A stretch of 41,797 nucleotides of DNA, from the NCBI GenBank assembly GCA_004552965.1, contig SFMU01000013.1, forward strand, positions 1-41,797, read 5' to 3'. Position numbers and translations under genes: made by a program. The DNA comes from Bacteroidales bacterium (GTDB lineage: Bacteria; Bacteroidota; Bacteroidia; Bacteroidales; UBA932). Numbering within the stretch: position 1 is the stretch's first letter; every line of letters begins with the position of its first letter. The notes under the pieces were generated by a model. It was not told the DNA's origin and made no database searches. It was given only the letters and a program-made list of their open reading frames with translations. Below, one piece after another: positions 1-8,408 of this stretch.

Positions 1-13
1 TGATGGAGGCAGG

Positions 14-66
14 GTCAAAAGAAGTCGGAGATTTTGCTATTTGGCAAAATCTCCGACTCTTTTGAC
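14..66. terminator. Long stem-loop at left edge, possible terminator of an off-window gene
   Basis: Bases 14-21 pair with 59-66 and bases 23-37 pair with 44-58. This gives about 23 base pairs with one bulged A (22) and a six-base loop (38-43). The right arm contains a short T run but no long T-tract follows. It probably ends transcription of a gene lying left of the window, but this cannot be checked here. Its last bases (64-69) also belong to the next hairpin, so the two folds exclude each other in part. Confidence 0.45.
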
Positions 67-99
67 TCCCGAGGAGGCGAGCAGCCTCGCCGTGGAGTC
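64..99. other. Second stem-loop competing with the first
   Basis: GACTCC at 64-69 pairs with GGAGTC at 94-99, and GGCGAG at 76-81 pairs with CTCGCC at 86-91 around a four-base loop. Because 64-66 are also used by the upstream 14-66 hairpin, the region could switch between two folds. This may simply be terminator debris between two transcription units. Confidence 0.35.
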
Positions 100-100
100 G

Positions 101-134
101 AAAGAAAGCGACCGATAATCACTTATCAGTCGCT
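101..134 (-). terminator. Probable terminator of tRNA-Phe
   Basis: Bases 107-112 pair with 129-134 and bases 114-118 pair with 123-127, leaving a single C/A mismatch and a four-base loop. Read on the minus strand this hairpin lies nine bases after the tRNA 3' end and is followed by TTCTTTCG, a modest U-rich tail. Position and orientation fit termination of the tRNA transcript. Confidence 0.5.
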
Positions 135-142
135 CTCTTATG

Positions 143-215
143 TGGTGCCGGGAAGAATCGAACTGCCGACACATGGATTTTCAGTCCATTGCTCTACCAT
201 CTGAGCTACGGCACC
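143..215 (-). tRNA. tRNA-Phe (anticodon GAA)
   Basis: Read on the minus strand, the acceptor GGTGCCG (215-209) pairs with CGGCACC (150-144). There is a normal D arm (GCTC...GAGC), an anticodon stem ATGGA/TCCAT enclosing the loop CTGAAAA with anticodon GAA, and a TTCGATT T-loop. The T-stem carries one C-U mismatch. The discriminator is A (143), and the next bases are CA then T, so the terminal CCA is not encoded and must be added after transcription. Length is 73 nt. It has its own promoter (227-257) and a likely terminator (101-134), so it is probably transcribed alone. Confidence 0.95.
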
Positions 216-226
216 GTTTGGGATTG

Positions 227-257
227 CAAAGGTAGGCATATTTTTTTTATCTCCAAA
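227..257 (-). promoter_or_regulatory. Bacteroidota-type promoter for tRNA-Phe
   Basis: On the minus strand there is TTTG (257-254), 19 bases of spacer, then TACCTTTG (234-227). This matches the Bacteroidota primary-sigma consensus TTTG and TAnnTTTG exactly, with the usual spacing. Transcription would start near 220, about five bases before the mature tRNA. Confidence 0.8.
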
Positions 258-351
258 TTTTTTTTGAAAATATGCCGAATATTTTTGAATGGGTAACGAT
301 TGACACCAATCTTATTCAGAGGTCCGGTTTTTTTGGTTAAATTAGCAGACT

Positions 352-2610
352 ATGGCGACTGTAAGTTACATAAAGGTCATCGTGCCACTCCGCCTTGAGT
401 GGGAACCGTTGTATTCTTATGAATATGACGGCATTTCTTCCTTCCCCCTGGCCGAAGGCACGAGAGTCACCGTGCCGGTTGCATCCCGAACCTATGTCGC
501 AGTCGTCTCCTGTGCCGATGCAGGCGAGGAAGCCCGGAAGGTCGGGCTGGACAGAATCAGACCCATCCTGGGAATTGCACAGGGACTGGAACCAGTCACC
601 ATGCAGGAAATCGCCCTGTGGAGGAAGGTCGCCTCATATTATCTCTGCACGGTCGGAGAGGTCTACAAGGCTGCCTATCCGGTTTCGAAAGTCACCCAGG
701 AAGAAACCAGGGCTCGTGTCACGGCTTTGAGAAAGACAAGGCTTGAGAAGGAAAAAGCCCGTCTGGAAAGCGAACTGGAAAAGCTCCGCCTGCGTCTTTC
801 CGCCAAGGAAACCGCCCTCTCCCGTGCTCGCAAGGACTCGGTCAAGGTCTCGCTTGAAGAGGCCCGCGGCCGGCTGCTTGCAAAGATCGGAAGCCATGAG
901 GAAGAACTCTCGCGCATCCTGTCTGCCCTCTCCCGACCGGATGAAGGAGGGGAGGAACTGAACCGCCTTTCCCCGGTTCTGTCCGAACTCTCTGAAGCCC
1001 AGCTGAAGGCGCTGAATGAAGTCAGGGAACTGATGTCGTCGGGGAAACCTGTCCTGCTTCACGGGGTTACTGGCTCCGGGAAGACTGAGATATACCTCAG
1101 GCTCGCTGCCGAATGCCTTCGGTCTGGACGCAGCGTACTGTATCTTGTGCCGGAAATCGCCCTGAGCCGCCAGCTGGAAGAGAGAGTTCGGGCTGCCATC
1201 GGGCCGAGCCTTCTGGTCTTCCATTCCGCCGAGAGCCAGCTCTCCCGGTATGAAACGGCAGAAGCCATGAGAGGCGGATCCTACCTGGTGCTCGGTACCC
1301 GTTCCGCCATATTCCTGCCTCACAGGAATCTTGGCCTGATTGTCATTGACGAAGAACATGACACTTCCTACAAGCAGGATTCGCCCGCGCCCCGCTACAA
1401 TGCAAGGGAAACAGCCGTGATGCTCGGCATGGTCCATTCTTCCCGCATCATCCTCGGTTCGGCCACTCCTTCCCTCGAATCCCTGTACAACTGCAAGGTT
1501 GGACGTTTTGGCTATGTCTCCCTGAAACAAAGGTATTTCGGAGCCCTGCCATCCGATGTCGAGGTCATCGACACCATTGCCGAGCGGCGAAAGAGGGGAA
1601 TGGTCGGCCTTTTCTCCAGGAAGCTGATTTCCTTGATCGGAGATTGCCTCGCAAGGAAGCGGCAGGTCCTGCTCCTTCGCGAGAGACGTTCCTTCGCGCC
1701 CGCAGTCCAGTGCGGCGAGTGCGGCGAAATCGTCAGATGCAGACGTTGCAATGTGCCTTTGAGCCTGCACCACCGCGCGGACGGGACCGCAAAGCTTGTC
1801 TGCCATTATTGCGGCAGGGTGTATGAATATGCCGGGACATGTTCCAGCTGCGGTGGAACCCTCATCCCGCTGGGCTCCGGCACCCAGAAGGTCGAGGAAG
1901 AGGCTGCCGCCCTCTTCCCGGGGGCGAGAATCGCACGCCTGGACGGGGATACTGCCAAGGACAGGAAGTATGCCTCCGAAGTCATCCGGGGCTTTTCGAA
2001 AGGCGACATCGACATCCTCATCGGAACTCAGATAGTTGCCAAGGGCTTTGATTTCAGCGGTCTGGAACTGGTCGCCGTGATCGGTGCGGACAGCATCCTC
2101 GGCCAGGAGGACTATCGGGCGGACGAAAAGAGCCTTCAGCTTCTTGAACAGCTCAGGGGCCGTTGCGGCCGCCGTTCGCAGAAAGGCCTGTTCGTCATCC
2201 AGACCTCCCAGCCGTCTCATCCTGTGTACAGGACCCTGGAAGGGGAGATGAACCATGAGGAAATGGCTGACGGGCTGCTTGGAGAGAGGAAACTCTTCGG
2301 CTATCCGCCATATTCAAGAGTCGTGGGCATAATCGTCAAGGACAGCAATGCCCGGCGTGCCGACCTCATGGCGGCAGAACTTGTGTCGGCCCTGCGCTGC
2401 TCGGGCATGACTTCTGCAACAAGTCTCGTCGGCCCGTACAGCCCTTCGGTCGACAAGGTCTCGGGACAGAACATCAGATGCGCCAGGATCCTTCTCCCGA
2501 AAGACCGTGATCTTACGGCTAACAAGGCGGTTATCCTGCAGACGGTCAACACTTTCGAGAAAGAGAGGAAGTATCTGGGACATATTTCCCTGGATGTCGA
2601 CCCTGTGTAG
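352..2610 (+). CDS. priA: Primosomal protein N' (replication restart helicase PriA)
   Basis: PriA is a superfamily 2 DNA helicase that recognises stalled forks and reloads the replicative helicase. The 752-residue protein carries Walker A GVTGSGKT at 238-245, the Walker B/DEEH box at 333-336, and a zinc-binding cysteine cluster at about 454-500 (CGECG, CRRC, CHYC, CSSC) inside the helicase core, which is diagnostic for PriA. Residues 125-200 form a highly charged, probably coiled-coil stretch between the N-terminal DNA-binding part and the helicase core. The ATG at 352 gives the conserved beta-strand start. The gene stands alone between the minus-strand tRNA and parA, and no clear promoter box was seen upstream. 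Length is close to the E. coli enzyme. Confidence 0.95.
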   Translation: MATVSYIKVIVPLRLEWEPLYSYEYDGISSFPLAEGTRVTVPVASRTYVAVVSCADAGEEARKVGLDRIRPILGIAQGLEPVTMQEIALWRKVASYYLCTVGEVYKAAYPVSKVTQEETRARVTALRKTRLEKEKARLESELEKLRLRLSAKETALSRARKDSVKVSLEEARGRLLAKIGSHEEELSRILSALSRPDEGGEELNRLSPVLSELSEAQLKALNEVRELMSSGKPVLLHGVTGSGKTEIYLRLAAECLRSGRSVLYLVPEIALSRQLEERVRAAIGPSLLVFHSAESQLSRYETAEAMRGGSYLVLGTRSAIFLPHRNLGLIVIDEEHDTSYKQDSPAPRYNARETAVMLGMVHSSRIILGSATPSLESLYNCKVGRFGYVSLKQRYFGALPSDVEVIDTIAERRKRGMVGLFSRKLISLIGDCLARKRQVLLLRERRSFAPAVQCGECGEIVRCRRCNVPLSLHHRADGTAKLVCHYCGRVYEYAGTCSSCGGTLIPLGSGTQKVEEEAAALFPGARIARLDGDTAKDRKYASEVIRGFSKGDIDILIGTQIVAKGFDFSGLELVAVIGADSILGQEDYRADEKSLQLLEQLRGRCGRRSQKGLFVIQTSQPSHPVYRTLEGEMNHEEMADGLLGERKLFGYPPYSRVVGIIVKDSNARRADLMAAELVSALRCSGMTSATSLVGPYSPSVDKVSGQNIRCARILLPKDRDLTANKAVILQTVNTFEKERKYLGHISLDVDPV

Positions 2611-2634
2611 TTTCCCGGAATATTATTATATTTG
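2604..2634 (+). promoter_or_regulatory. Promoter of the parA operon
   Basis: TATATTTG at 2627-2634 matches TAnnTTTG. A weaker TGTG at 2604-2607 sits 19 bases upstream in the -33 position and overlaps the end of priA. Predicted start is near 2641, about 20 bases before the parA ATG. Confidence 0.65.
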
Positions 2635-2660
2635 TAGCTTGAATCATCATCGGCAAACAG

Positions 2661-3431
2661 ATGGGTAAAGTCATAGCAATAGCGAATCAGAAAGGCGGAG
2701 TGGGCAAGACCACGACCGCTATCAACCTTGCTGCCTCGCTGGCAGTCCTGGAGAAGAAAGTTCTCATCATCGACGCTGACCCTCAGGCCAATTCGACCTC
2801 CGGGTTGAATTTCCCTCCGGAGAACGATCAGAAACGCACTCTCTACGAAGTCATGGAAGGAGTCATCGATGTCAGGGACGCTCTGGTGCAGACGGAGATT
2901 CCCAATCTCCATCTGATTCCGTCCCACATCAACCTTGTCGGTGTCGAGATTGAAATGCTCGAGACTGAGAACCGGGAGTCGATTCTCAGCAAGGCCATCG
3001 CTCCTGTCAGGGATGAGTATGATTTCATCATCATCGACTGTTCCCCGTCTCTGGGCCTCATCACGATCAATTCCCTCACGGCCGCCGATTCAGTGCTGAT
3101 TCCGGTCCAGCCCGAATTCTTCGCACTGGAGGGTCTCGGAAAGCTTCTCCAGACCATCCGTCTGGTAAAGAACGGAGTGAATCCTTCCCTGACCATCGAA
3201 GGCTTCGTGGTGACGATGTACGATGGCAGGACAAAAGTGCACACCCAGGTTGTCAATGAACTCAAGGAGCATTTCAAGGGCATGGTTTTCAACACCATCA
3301 TCCAGCGGAGCATCCGGCTCAGCGAAGCTCCTTCGCACGGCAAGCCGATCATACTCTACGATGTGGTCAGCAACGGAACTTCGAATTATATGAACCTCGC
3401 CAAGGAAGTCTTGGAAAAGAACGAACAGTAA
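2661..3431 (+). CDS. parA: Chromosome partitioning ATPase ParA (Soj family)
   Basis: ParA is a P-loop ATPase that binds DNA nonspecifically as an ATP dimer and moves ParB-parS complexes during chromosome segregation. The 256-residue protein begins with the deviant Walker A motif KGGVGKTT at residues 11-18, followed by the Walker A' DADPQ box and the IIIDCSPSLG Walker B region near residue 120. It lacks the long N-terminal DNA-binding extension of plasmid ParA proteins, so it is the short chromosomal type. It is the first gene of an operon with parB, a DUF5683 gene and a lytic transglycosylase, and is preceded by a good promoter. ParB starts four bases after its stop. Confidence 0.95.
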   Translation: MGKVIAIANQKGGVGKTTTAINLAASLAVLEKKVLIIDADPQANSTSGLNFPPENDQKRTLYEVMEGVIDVRDALVQTEIPNLHLIPSHINLVGVEIEMLETENRESILSKAIAPVRDEYDFIIIDCSPSLGLITINSLTAADSVLIPVQPEFFALEGLGKLLQTIRLVKNGVNPSLTIEGFVVTMYDGRTKVHTQVVNELKEHFKGMVFNTIIQRSIRLSEAPSHGKPIILYDVVSNGTSNYMNLAKEVLEKNEQ

Positions 3432-3435
3432 GAAG

Positions 3436-4368
3436 ATGAGCAGCAAACAGCAGAGAGGATTGGGAAAAGGACTGGGCGCTCTTCTCGGACAGTTGCCGGA
3501 AGTGACTGCACCGGAGAGGAAGCCTGTGGGATATGTCAACAAGCAGCTGGTGGGTTCAAAGCCCGTCCAGGACTACGGCGATGTGCTCCGGATTCCGGTC
3601 GATCTTATAGAAGCCAATCCGTTCCAGCCGCGAATGGAGTTCGATGACCAGGCGCTGGAGGAACTTTGTGATTCCATCAGGACCTTCGGTCTCATTCAGC
3701 CGATTTCGGTCAGGAAGAATGGCGACCGCTACCAGATAATCAGCGGTGAACGCCGTTTCAGGGCGTCGGTCATGGCAGGGATGGATGTCATTCCGGCCTA
3801 TGTCCGTGCCGCTGACGACCAGGGAATGCTTGAGATGGCCATCGTGGAGAACATCCAGAGGCAGGATCTCGATCCGATCGAGGTGGCAATGAGCTACCAG
3901 AGACTGATCGACGAATGCAATCTGACGCAGGACGAGATGGCCCGCCGTGTAGGCAAGAACAGGGTCTCGGTCACCAATTATCTCAGACTTCTCAGACTTC
4001 CGGCCAAAGTCCAGCACGATCTCAAGGCTGGACTCCTTTCGACGGGCCACGCGAAGGCGCTTCTATCGCTCGAGGATTCCCACGTCCAGGAGCTGCTCTG
4101 CGACCTCACCATCAAGGAGGGGCTTTCCGTCCGCAGTCTCGAGGAAAAGGTTCGCCGGATAGTGAATGGCGGGGCAAAGAAGCCTCAGAAGTCCGTCCAG
4201 GACCTTCCGGACGAGTACTATCGCGTACTCGAGCACATCGGGAAATACTTCGACAGCAGCATAAGCCTGAAGAGGTCTTCTTCGGGAAAGGGTACGATGA
4301 CCATCCGTTTCAATTCCGACGAAGAAGTATCGCGCTTCCTCAAAGCCCTGGACGATTCGAACATCTAG
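3436..4368 (+). CDS. parB: Chromosome partitioning protein ParB (Spo0J family)
   Basis: ParB binds parS sites, spreads along DNA as a CTP-dependent clamp and works with ParA. The 310-residue protein has the family N-terminal ParA-contact peptide (RGLGKGLGALL, residues 7-17), the CTP-binding arginine patch GERRFRA at 104-110 and a helix-turn-helix region at about 165-195, then a C-terminal dimerisation part. Translation is probably coupled to parA, with only four bases between stop and start, and to the following DUF5683 gene, with three bases. I found no complete parS site (consensus TGTTTCACGTGAAACA) in the window; only an isolated half-site occurs, at 29917. Confidence 0.95.
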   Translation: MSSKQQRGLGKGLGALLGQLPEVTAPERKPVGYVNKQLVGSKPVQDYGDVLRIPVDLIEANPFQPRMEFDDQALEELCDSIRTFGLIQPISVRKNGDRYQIISGERRFRASVMAGMDVIPAYVRAADDQGMLEMAIVENIQRQDLDPIEVAMSYQRLIDECNLTQDEMARRVGKNRVSVTNYLRLLRLPAKVQHDLKAGLLSTGHAKALLSLEDSHVQELLCDLTIKEGLSVRSLEEKVRRIVNGGAKKPQKSVQDLPDEYYRVLEHIGKYFDSSISLKRSSSGKGTMTIRFNSDEEVSRFLKALDDSNI

Positions 4369-4371
4369 CCG

Positions 4372-5373
4372 ATGCCTTGCCGAAGCCGACATATTCATTT
4401 GAGGATGGCAGCCTTGCTGGCAATGCTGCTTCTGTTCCCGCTGGCTTCTTCCGCCCAGTTCAAGGAGGAGGCCTTCAGCCAGAACTACAACAGCCCGGAC
4501 GACACCACCTCGGCTGGCGAAGATGAGAAGATGTTCTCTTTCAAGGAATTCGCCCACGGAGTCATTCACCGTGACAGTACCTTGAAGATAGGAACTCTTT
4601 TCGGCGGGTCGACGGTGTTCATAGGCTCGGAACAGATTTACAACAGGCAGTACTGGAAGCTCCCTATAGTGTACGGCGGAATCGGAACCACTCTCGGACT
4701 TGGAATACACTATCAGAGGAAGTACAATTCATCGCGTTCTGCCTATGAGGCGGCCCTCGAGGCGGACCCGAACACCGGACTGACTGTCGACACCAGATCC
4801 AAGAACCTGGCGACCTGCATGTTCGCAAGCGCGGGCTTTCTCTATTGGGCGACATTGATGGACGGCGTCATCAATTACAAGAAGGACATTCCCAGGCAGC
4901 CGGGCAAGGCAACGATATATTCGATCCTGGTGCCCGGACTAGGCCAGTGCTATAACGGAGAATACTGGAAAGTCCCAATCTACTGGGGCGGCATCATAGG
5001 CTCCGTGCATTATTATAACCACAACAGGAACAATTACCTGAAATACAAGCGCATCTACACTGAAATCACCAGCGGAGGGGAATATGACGGCCCTATTTCC
5101 GAGGAGACAGCCTTGTACTACAGGAATGTGTTCAGGCGATACAGGGACTATTCCGTACTCGCCATTGCCGGTTTCTATCTCCTGCAGATCATCGACGCCA
5201 ATGTCTTTTCGTACATGCAGGACTTCGATATCAGCAACGACCTGTCGATGTCCGTGGGACCTGCGGTCCTGACTGCCGACAGCGAATATGCCCTCGCTCC
5301 ATCCGGCGGAGGATACCGGGGCCTCGCTCCATCCATGAATGCCTATGGCTTCAGGATAGGATTTACATTTTAA
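4372..5373 (+). CDS. DUF5683 secreted or membrane protein
   Basis: Protein of 333 residues with a signal peptide ending at SSAQ (about residue 29), so it is exported. Two similar segments near residues 70-110 and 180-220 both carry the pattern GQ/NxxYWKxPIxxGG (NRQYWKLPIVYGG and NGEYWKVPIYWGG), which is typical of DUF5683, a Bacteroidota-restricted family. The C-terminus ends in alternating hydrophobic residues and a final Phe, as outer-membrane proteins often do. The biochemical function is unknown. It lies three bases after parB and ten before mltD, an order that recurs in Bacteroidales, which suggests a link between the segregation operon and the envelope. An internal ATG at 4405 would also give a signal peptide, but 4372 fits the operon spacing better. 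Confidence 0.8.
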   Translation: MPCRSRHIHLRMAALLAMLLLFPLASSAQFKEEAFSQNYNSPDDTTSAGEDEKMFSFKEFAHGVIHRDSTLKIGTLFGGSTVFIGSEQIYNRQYWKLPIVYGGIGTTLGLGIHYQRKYNSSRSAYEAALEADPNTGLTVDTRSKNLATCMFASAGFLYWATLMDGVINYKKDIPRQPGKATIYSILVPGLGQCYNGEYWKVPIYWGGIIGSVHYYNHNRNNYLKYKRIYTEITSGGEYDGPISEETALYYRNVFRRYRDYSVLAIAGFYLLQIIDANVFSYMQDFDISNDLSMSVGPAVLTADSEYALAPSGGGYRGLAPSMNAYGFRIGFTF

Positions 5374-5382
5374 CTGAAACTG

Positions 5383-7008
5383 ATGATGAACCGATTGTTT
5401 GCCAGAATTGCGCTTCTTTTCCTGATAGCCGTGACAGTCATTCCTGCCGACGGCTTTGCGCAGACGCGCAGGACCCTCAGGAAAGAGAATGCGGCCCTCA
5501 GGGCCAAGGTGGACTCTCTCCTGAACATTCTCGAGGCCGAGCGCCGCGAAGCCTTTGCGCGAGATTCCCTTGCACAGGAAATGCTTGGAATATATGAGGA
5601 GAATGAGCGCAAGAGCGGAATCTGGCTCAATCCGGATGAATTCACTCCGGAGGTGACTGACAGTCTCCTCAACATCTGGTATGTACACCGTCAGGTAAAG
5701 GAGGATTCAACGGGCCTTGAATATGACATGGACTCGGTACATTTCACCTCTTCGGTCTCGGATTCGGTCCTGCAGCAGCGCCTGGAAAGGTTGAACACCC
5801 TGATTGCCCTCCCTTACAACGAGGCGGTGAGGAACTACATGATCCTCTATTCGGAGAAGATGCCACAGAAGATGAGCAACATCATGGCTTTGAGCCAGTA
5901 CTATATTCCGATCTTCGAGGAGATATTCAGCCATTACGGACTGCCTGACGAGTTGAAGTATGTCGCCATCATCGAGTCCGCCCTGAATCCGAATGCCGTT
6001 TCAAGGGTAGGTGCTGTAGGTATGTGGCAGTTCATGATCAAGACGGCCAAGAGTTACGGTCTTGAAGTCAATTCCCTTGTCGATGAGAGACGGGATCCCT
6101 TCAAGTCGGCGGATGCCGCAGCAAGGTACCTGACCGATCTCTACAACATTTTCGGGGACTGGAATCTTGCCGTCTCCGCCTACAACTGCGGTCCCGGCAA
6201 TGTGAACAAGGCAATCCGCAGAAGCGGAAGCCGCAACTATTGGGACATCTACAGGTATCTCCCGCGTGAGACCAGAGGCTATGTTCCGGCTTTCGTGGGT
6301 TCCATGTACGCCATGAAGTACAGCAAGGACTACGGTCTTTCTGCCGGTCCGATGATGCTGCCGGCACAGGTGGACACCTTCGAGATCAGCCGCAACCTCC
6401 ATTTCCAGCAGATCAGTGACCTGACCGGAGTCAGCATCGATGAACTCCGCGGACTCAACCCTCAGTATGTCAAGGACATCATTCCGGGTGACAGCAAGAC
6501 CTACATTCTCCGTATGCCTTTCCAGTACACCTCGTCCTTCCTGGCCAACGAGGATTCGGTCTACACTTACAAGGCAGACGTCTATCTTCAGCCGAAGACT
6601 ATCACTGAAAACTCCTCCTCCAGGTCCTCCGCTTCAGGAAGCAGTTCTTCCGAAAGGATAAGGTACAAGGTCAGGAAAGGGGACACTCTCGGTGAGATTG
6701 CCATGAAGTACCATGTGACCGTGGCCCAGCTGAAGAACTGGAATCATCTGCGCAGTTCGATGATATCCATCGGCCAGACAATCTACATCTACACCAAGGC
6801 TCCGGCTTCAGGCAGCAAGTCTTCTGCATCGGGTTCCGCGCGTTCGGGAGGGTCGGCGCCAACTGAATATGTGATCCGTTCGGGAGACACGCTTTCCGGA
6901 ATAGCAAGCAGGTATCCCGGAGTCAGCGCAAAGGATATCATGGTTTACAATGGAATAGGAGACAGGATCCGGGTAGGGCAGAAAATCCTCATTCCATCAG
7001 CTAAGTAA
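5383..7008 (+). CDS. mltD: Membrane-bound lytic murein transglycosylase with two LysM domains (MltD-like)
   Basis: Cleaves the MurNAc-GlcNAc bond of peptidoglycan with formation of 1,6-anhydro ends. The 541-residue protein has a signal peptide (cleavage after GFAQ), a short N-terminal coiled coil, and an SLT catalytic domain with the family box IIESALNPNAVS, in which Glu198 is the expected acid catalyst, followed by GMWQFM. Ser/Gly-rich linkers separate two C-terminal LysM peptidoglycan-binding repeats at about 427-472 and 495-541 (KGDTLGEIA and SGDTLSGIA cores). It is the last gene of the par operon. Two consecutive ATGs (5383 and 5386) make the exact start uncertain by one residue. Confidence 0.92.
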   Translation: MMNRLFARIALLFLIAVTVIPADGFAQTRRTLRKENAALRAKVDSLLNILEAERREAFARDSLAQEMLGIYEENERKSGIWLNPDEFTPEVTDSLLNIWYVHRQVKEDSTGLEYDMDSVHFTSSVSDSVLQQRLERLNTLIALPYNEAVRNYMILYSEKMPQKMSNIMALSQYYIPIFEEIFSHYGLPDELKYVAIIESALNPNAVSRVGAVGMWQFMIKTAKSYGLEVNSLVDERRDPFKSADAAARYLTDLYNIFGDWNLAVSAYNCGPGNVNKAIRRSGSRNYWDIYRYLPRETRGYVPAFVGSMYAMKYSKDYGLSAGPMMLPAQVDTFEISRNLHFQQISDLTGVSIDELRGLNPQYVKDIIPGDSKTYILRMPFQYTSSFLANEDSVYTYKADVYLQPKTITENSSSRSSASGSSSSERIRYKVRKGDTLGEIAMKYHVTVAQLKNWNHLRSSMISIGQTIYIYTKAPASGSKSSASGSARSGGSAPTEYVIRSGDTLSGIASRYPGVSAKDIMVYNGIGDRIRVGQKILIPSAK

Positions 7009-7048
7009 TGTTTTTTGAGGATTACTAAATAATGGCATTTTATTGAAT

Positions 7049-7321
7049 ATGAGACTTAGAACCGGTTTTGTACTTAGAGAAATCTGTGGGGAAAAAGTCC
7101 TTTCTGCGGAAGGAAAGGATGTGATTGATTTTTCAAAGTTGGTCCGTCTGAACGATACGTCCGCATACCTTTGGGAAGCTCTTGAAGGCAAGGACTTTGA
7201 CGCGGAAATGATGTGCGGCTTGCTGTGCGACCGATATGAAGTCGACCCGGAACGGGCTCTCGAGGACAGCAGGAAGCTGATTCAGCAGTTCATCGATCTC
7301 CATCTTGTAGAACAGCAGTGA
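7049..7321 (+). CDS. PqqD family protein (RiPP recognition element-like)
   Basis: Protein of 90 residues that matches PqqD along its length: an N-terminal beta hairpin (LRTGFVLREICGEKVL), then the family signature RLNDTSAYLWEAL, then helices with the PERALEDSRKLIQQF pattern. PqqD-like domains bind the leader peptide of ribosomally made, modified peptides and hand it to a modifying enzyme. The ATG at 7049 is preferred over a TTG six bases earlier. Its stop overlaps the next ATG (TGATG), so it is translationally coupled to the HprK-like kinase gene. No precursor peptide gene, radical SAM enzyme or exporter is visible beside it, so its client is unknown. Confidence 0.85.
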   Translation: MRLRTGFVLREICGEKVLSAEGKDVIDFSKLVRLNDTSAYLWEALEGKDFDAEMMCGLLCDRYEVDPERALEDSRKLIQQFIDLHLVEQQ

Positions 7322-8400
7322 TGGAAAGGGGGATTCGTCGGTACTGCGTGGGGAATCTGGTGTTCGGACTCGAATTGTCCGCGCCATATTCATTCATGGA
7401 ATATTCCGAACCTGTCATGGAGAGGATAAGGAGTGCCGCCGCCGGCATTCTTGCTCCTGTACTGCCCACAAGGGCCGGTGATGAGGTGCCGACGAGGACA
7501 TTCGTCCGCTCCCGTGATGAACTCACTCCCCAAACCACATCCTTCTCTGTCGATCTTTCCCAGTACGAGCCTTTCCGTACCGGAGACGGAACCGGGGAAG
7601 AACTCTTCTGTCTGCGGGTTGCTCCAGATTTTCCCCTTCCGGACCCTTCCGAAGAGACTCTCATATTCGATGTCACAGACACTCTACCTTCCTACAGGGT
7701 CTGTTCGAGAGGGGAGGAGACAGTGTTCCGGTTTCTGACAGCCTCCGGGAGCACGGCGGCTGTCCTGACGATTTCAGCCGACTTCTCTTCCGGAATATTC
7801 ATTCCTGTTGCCCGTGAAGGCCATCTTCCTCCCGGGAAAGCCTTTCTGTTCTATCTGAATATGGCCTTGATGGTCATGTACACCTATAACGCATCCCTTC
7901 TCGGAGCCCTGCTTGTCCACGCCTCAGTCATCTGCCATGGTGAAGGAGCCCATCTTTTCCTTGGCAAGAGCGGTACCGGGAAGAGTACCCACAGCCGTCT
8001 GTGGCTCGAGAACGTCGAAGGATCCGGCCTTCTCAACGACGACAATCCGGTGCTGCGTTTTGTGGATGGGAAACTTTGGGTGTACGGAACTCCGTGGAGC
8101 GGCAAGACTCCCTGCTACCGCAACGCCAGCCGCAGGGTCAGTTCCATCGTAAACCTCAGCCAGGCACCTTTCAATGCCGTCAGGCCGGTGAAAGGAATCC
8201 CGGCATATTCATTTCTCCTTTCCAGCGTCTCTTCCGTCCGCTGGGACAGGAAGGTCATGGACTCCCTCACCTCAGTACTCTCCAGAATCGCCATGGAAGT
8301 CCCTTGCTACAGGATGGACTGTCTTCCTGATGCGGATGCCGCCATGACGTGCTGCAGGGTTGTTGAATCAAACGAATCAAACGAATCAAACGAACAATAA
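7321..8400 (+). CDS. HprK-like (HPr kinase / PEPCK-fold) kinase
   Basis: Protein of 359 residues with an unassigned N-terminal half (1-190) and a C-terminal HPr-kinase-like P-loop domain. The domain shows LVHASVI at about 198-204, Walker A GKSGTGKS at 215-222, and LLNDDNPVLR near 237-246, where the paired Asp residues match the HprK catalytic and metal site. True HPr kinases act on Ser46 of HPr, but this protein lacks the normal HprK N-terminal domain. Relatives paired with PqqD-like proteins occur in lasso-peptide clusters, where an HprK-like enzyme phosphorylates the peptide. The ATG at 7321 overlaps the pqqD-like stop; a GTG at 7318 is possible. The last residues are a three-fold ESN repeat encoded by a 9-bp tandem repeat. 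The substrate is unknown. Confidence 0.7.
   Translation: MERGIRRYCVGNLVFGLELSAPYSFMEYSEPVMERIRSAAAGILAPVLPTRAGDEVPTRTFVRSRDELTPQTTSFSVDLSQYEPFRTGDGTGEELFCLRVAPDFPLPDPSEETLIFDVTDTLPSYRVCSRGEETVFRFLTASGSTAAVLTISADFSSGIFIPVAREGHLPPGKAFLFYLNMALMVMYTYNASLLGALLVHASVICHGEGAHLFLGKSGTGKSTHSRLWLENVEGSGLLNDDNPVLRFVDGKLWVYGTPWSGKTPCYRNASRRVSSIVNLSQAPFNAVRPVKGIPAYSFLLSSVSSVRWDRKVMDSLTSVLSRIAMEVPCYRMDCLPDADAAMTCCRVVESNESNESNEQ
8365..8391 (+). repeat. Three tandem copies of a 9-bp unit at the 3' end of the HprK-like gene
   Basis: GAATCAAAC is repeated exactly three times (8365-8373, 8374-8382, 8383-8391), followed by a partial GAAC. Because the unit is 9 bp, copy-number change would keep the frame and only lengthen or shorten the ESN tail of the protein. 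Confidence 0.9.
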
Positions 8401-8408
8401 TAAATATC

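Noticed and set aside
634..2256. 540-codon open frame antisense to priA
   Set aside because: The sense strand encodes an intact PriA with all motifs; the antisense translation has no recognisable domain and is a by-product of codon composition.
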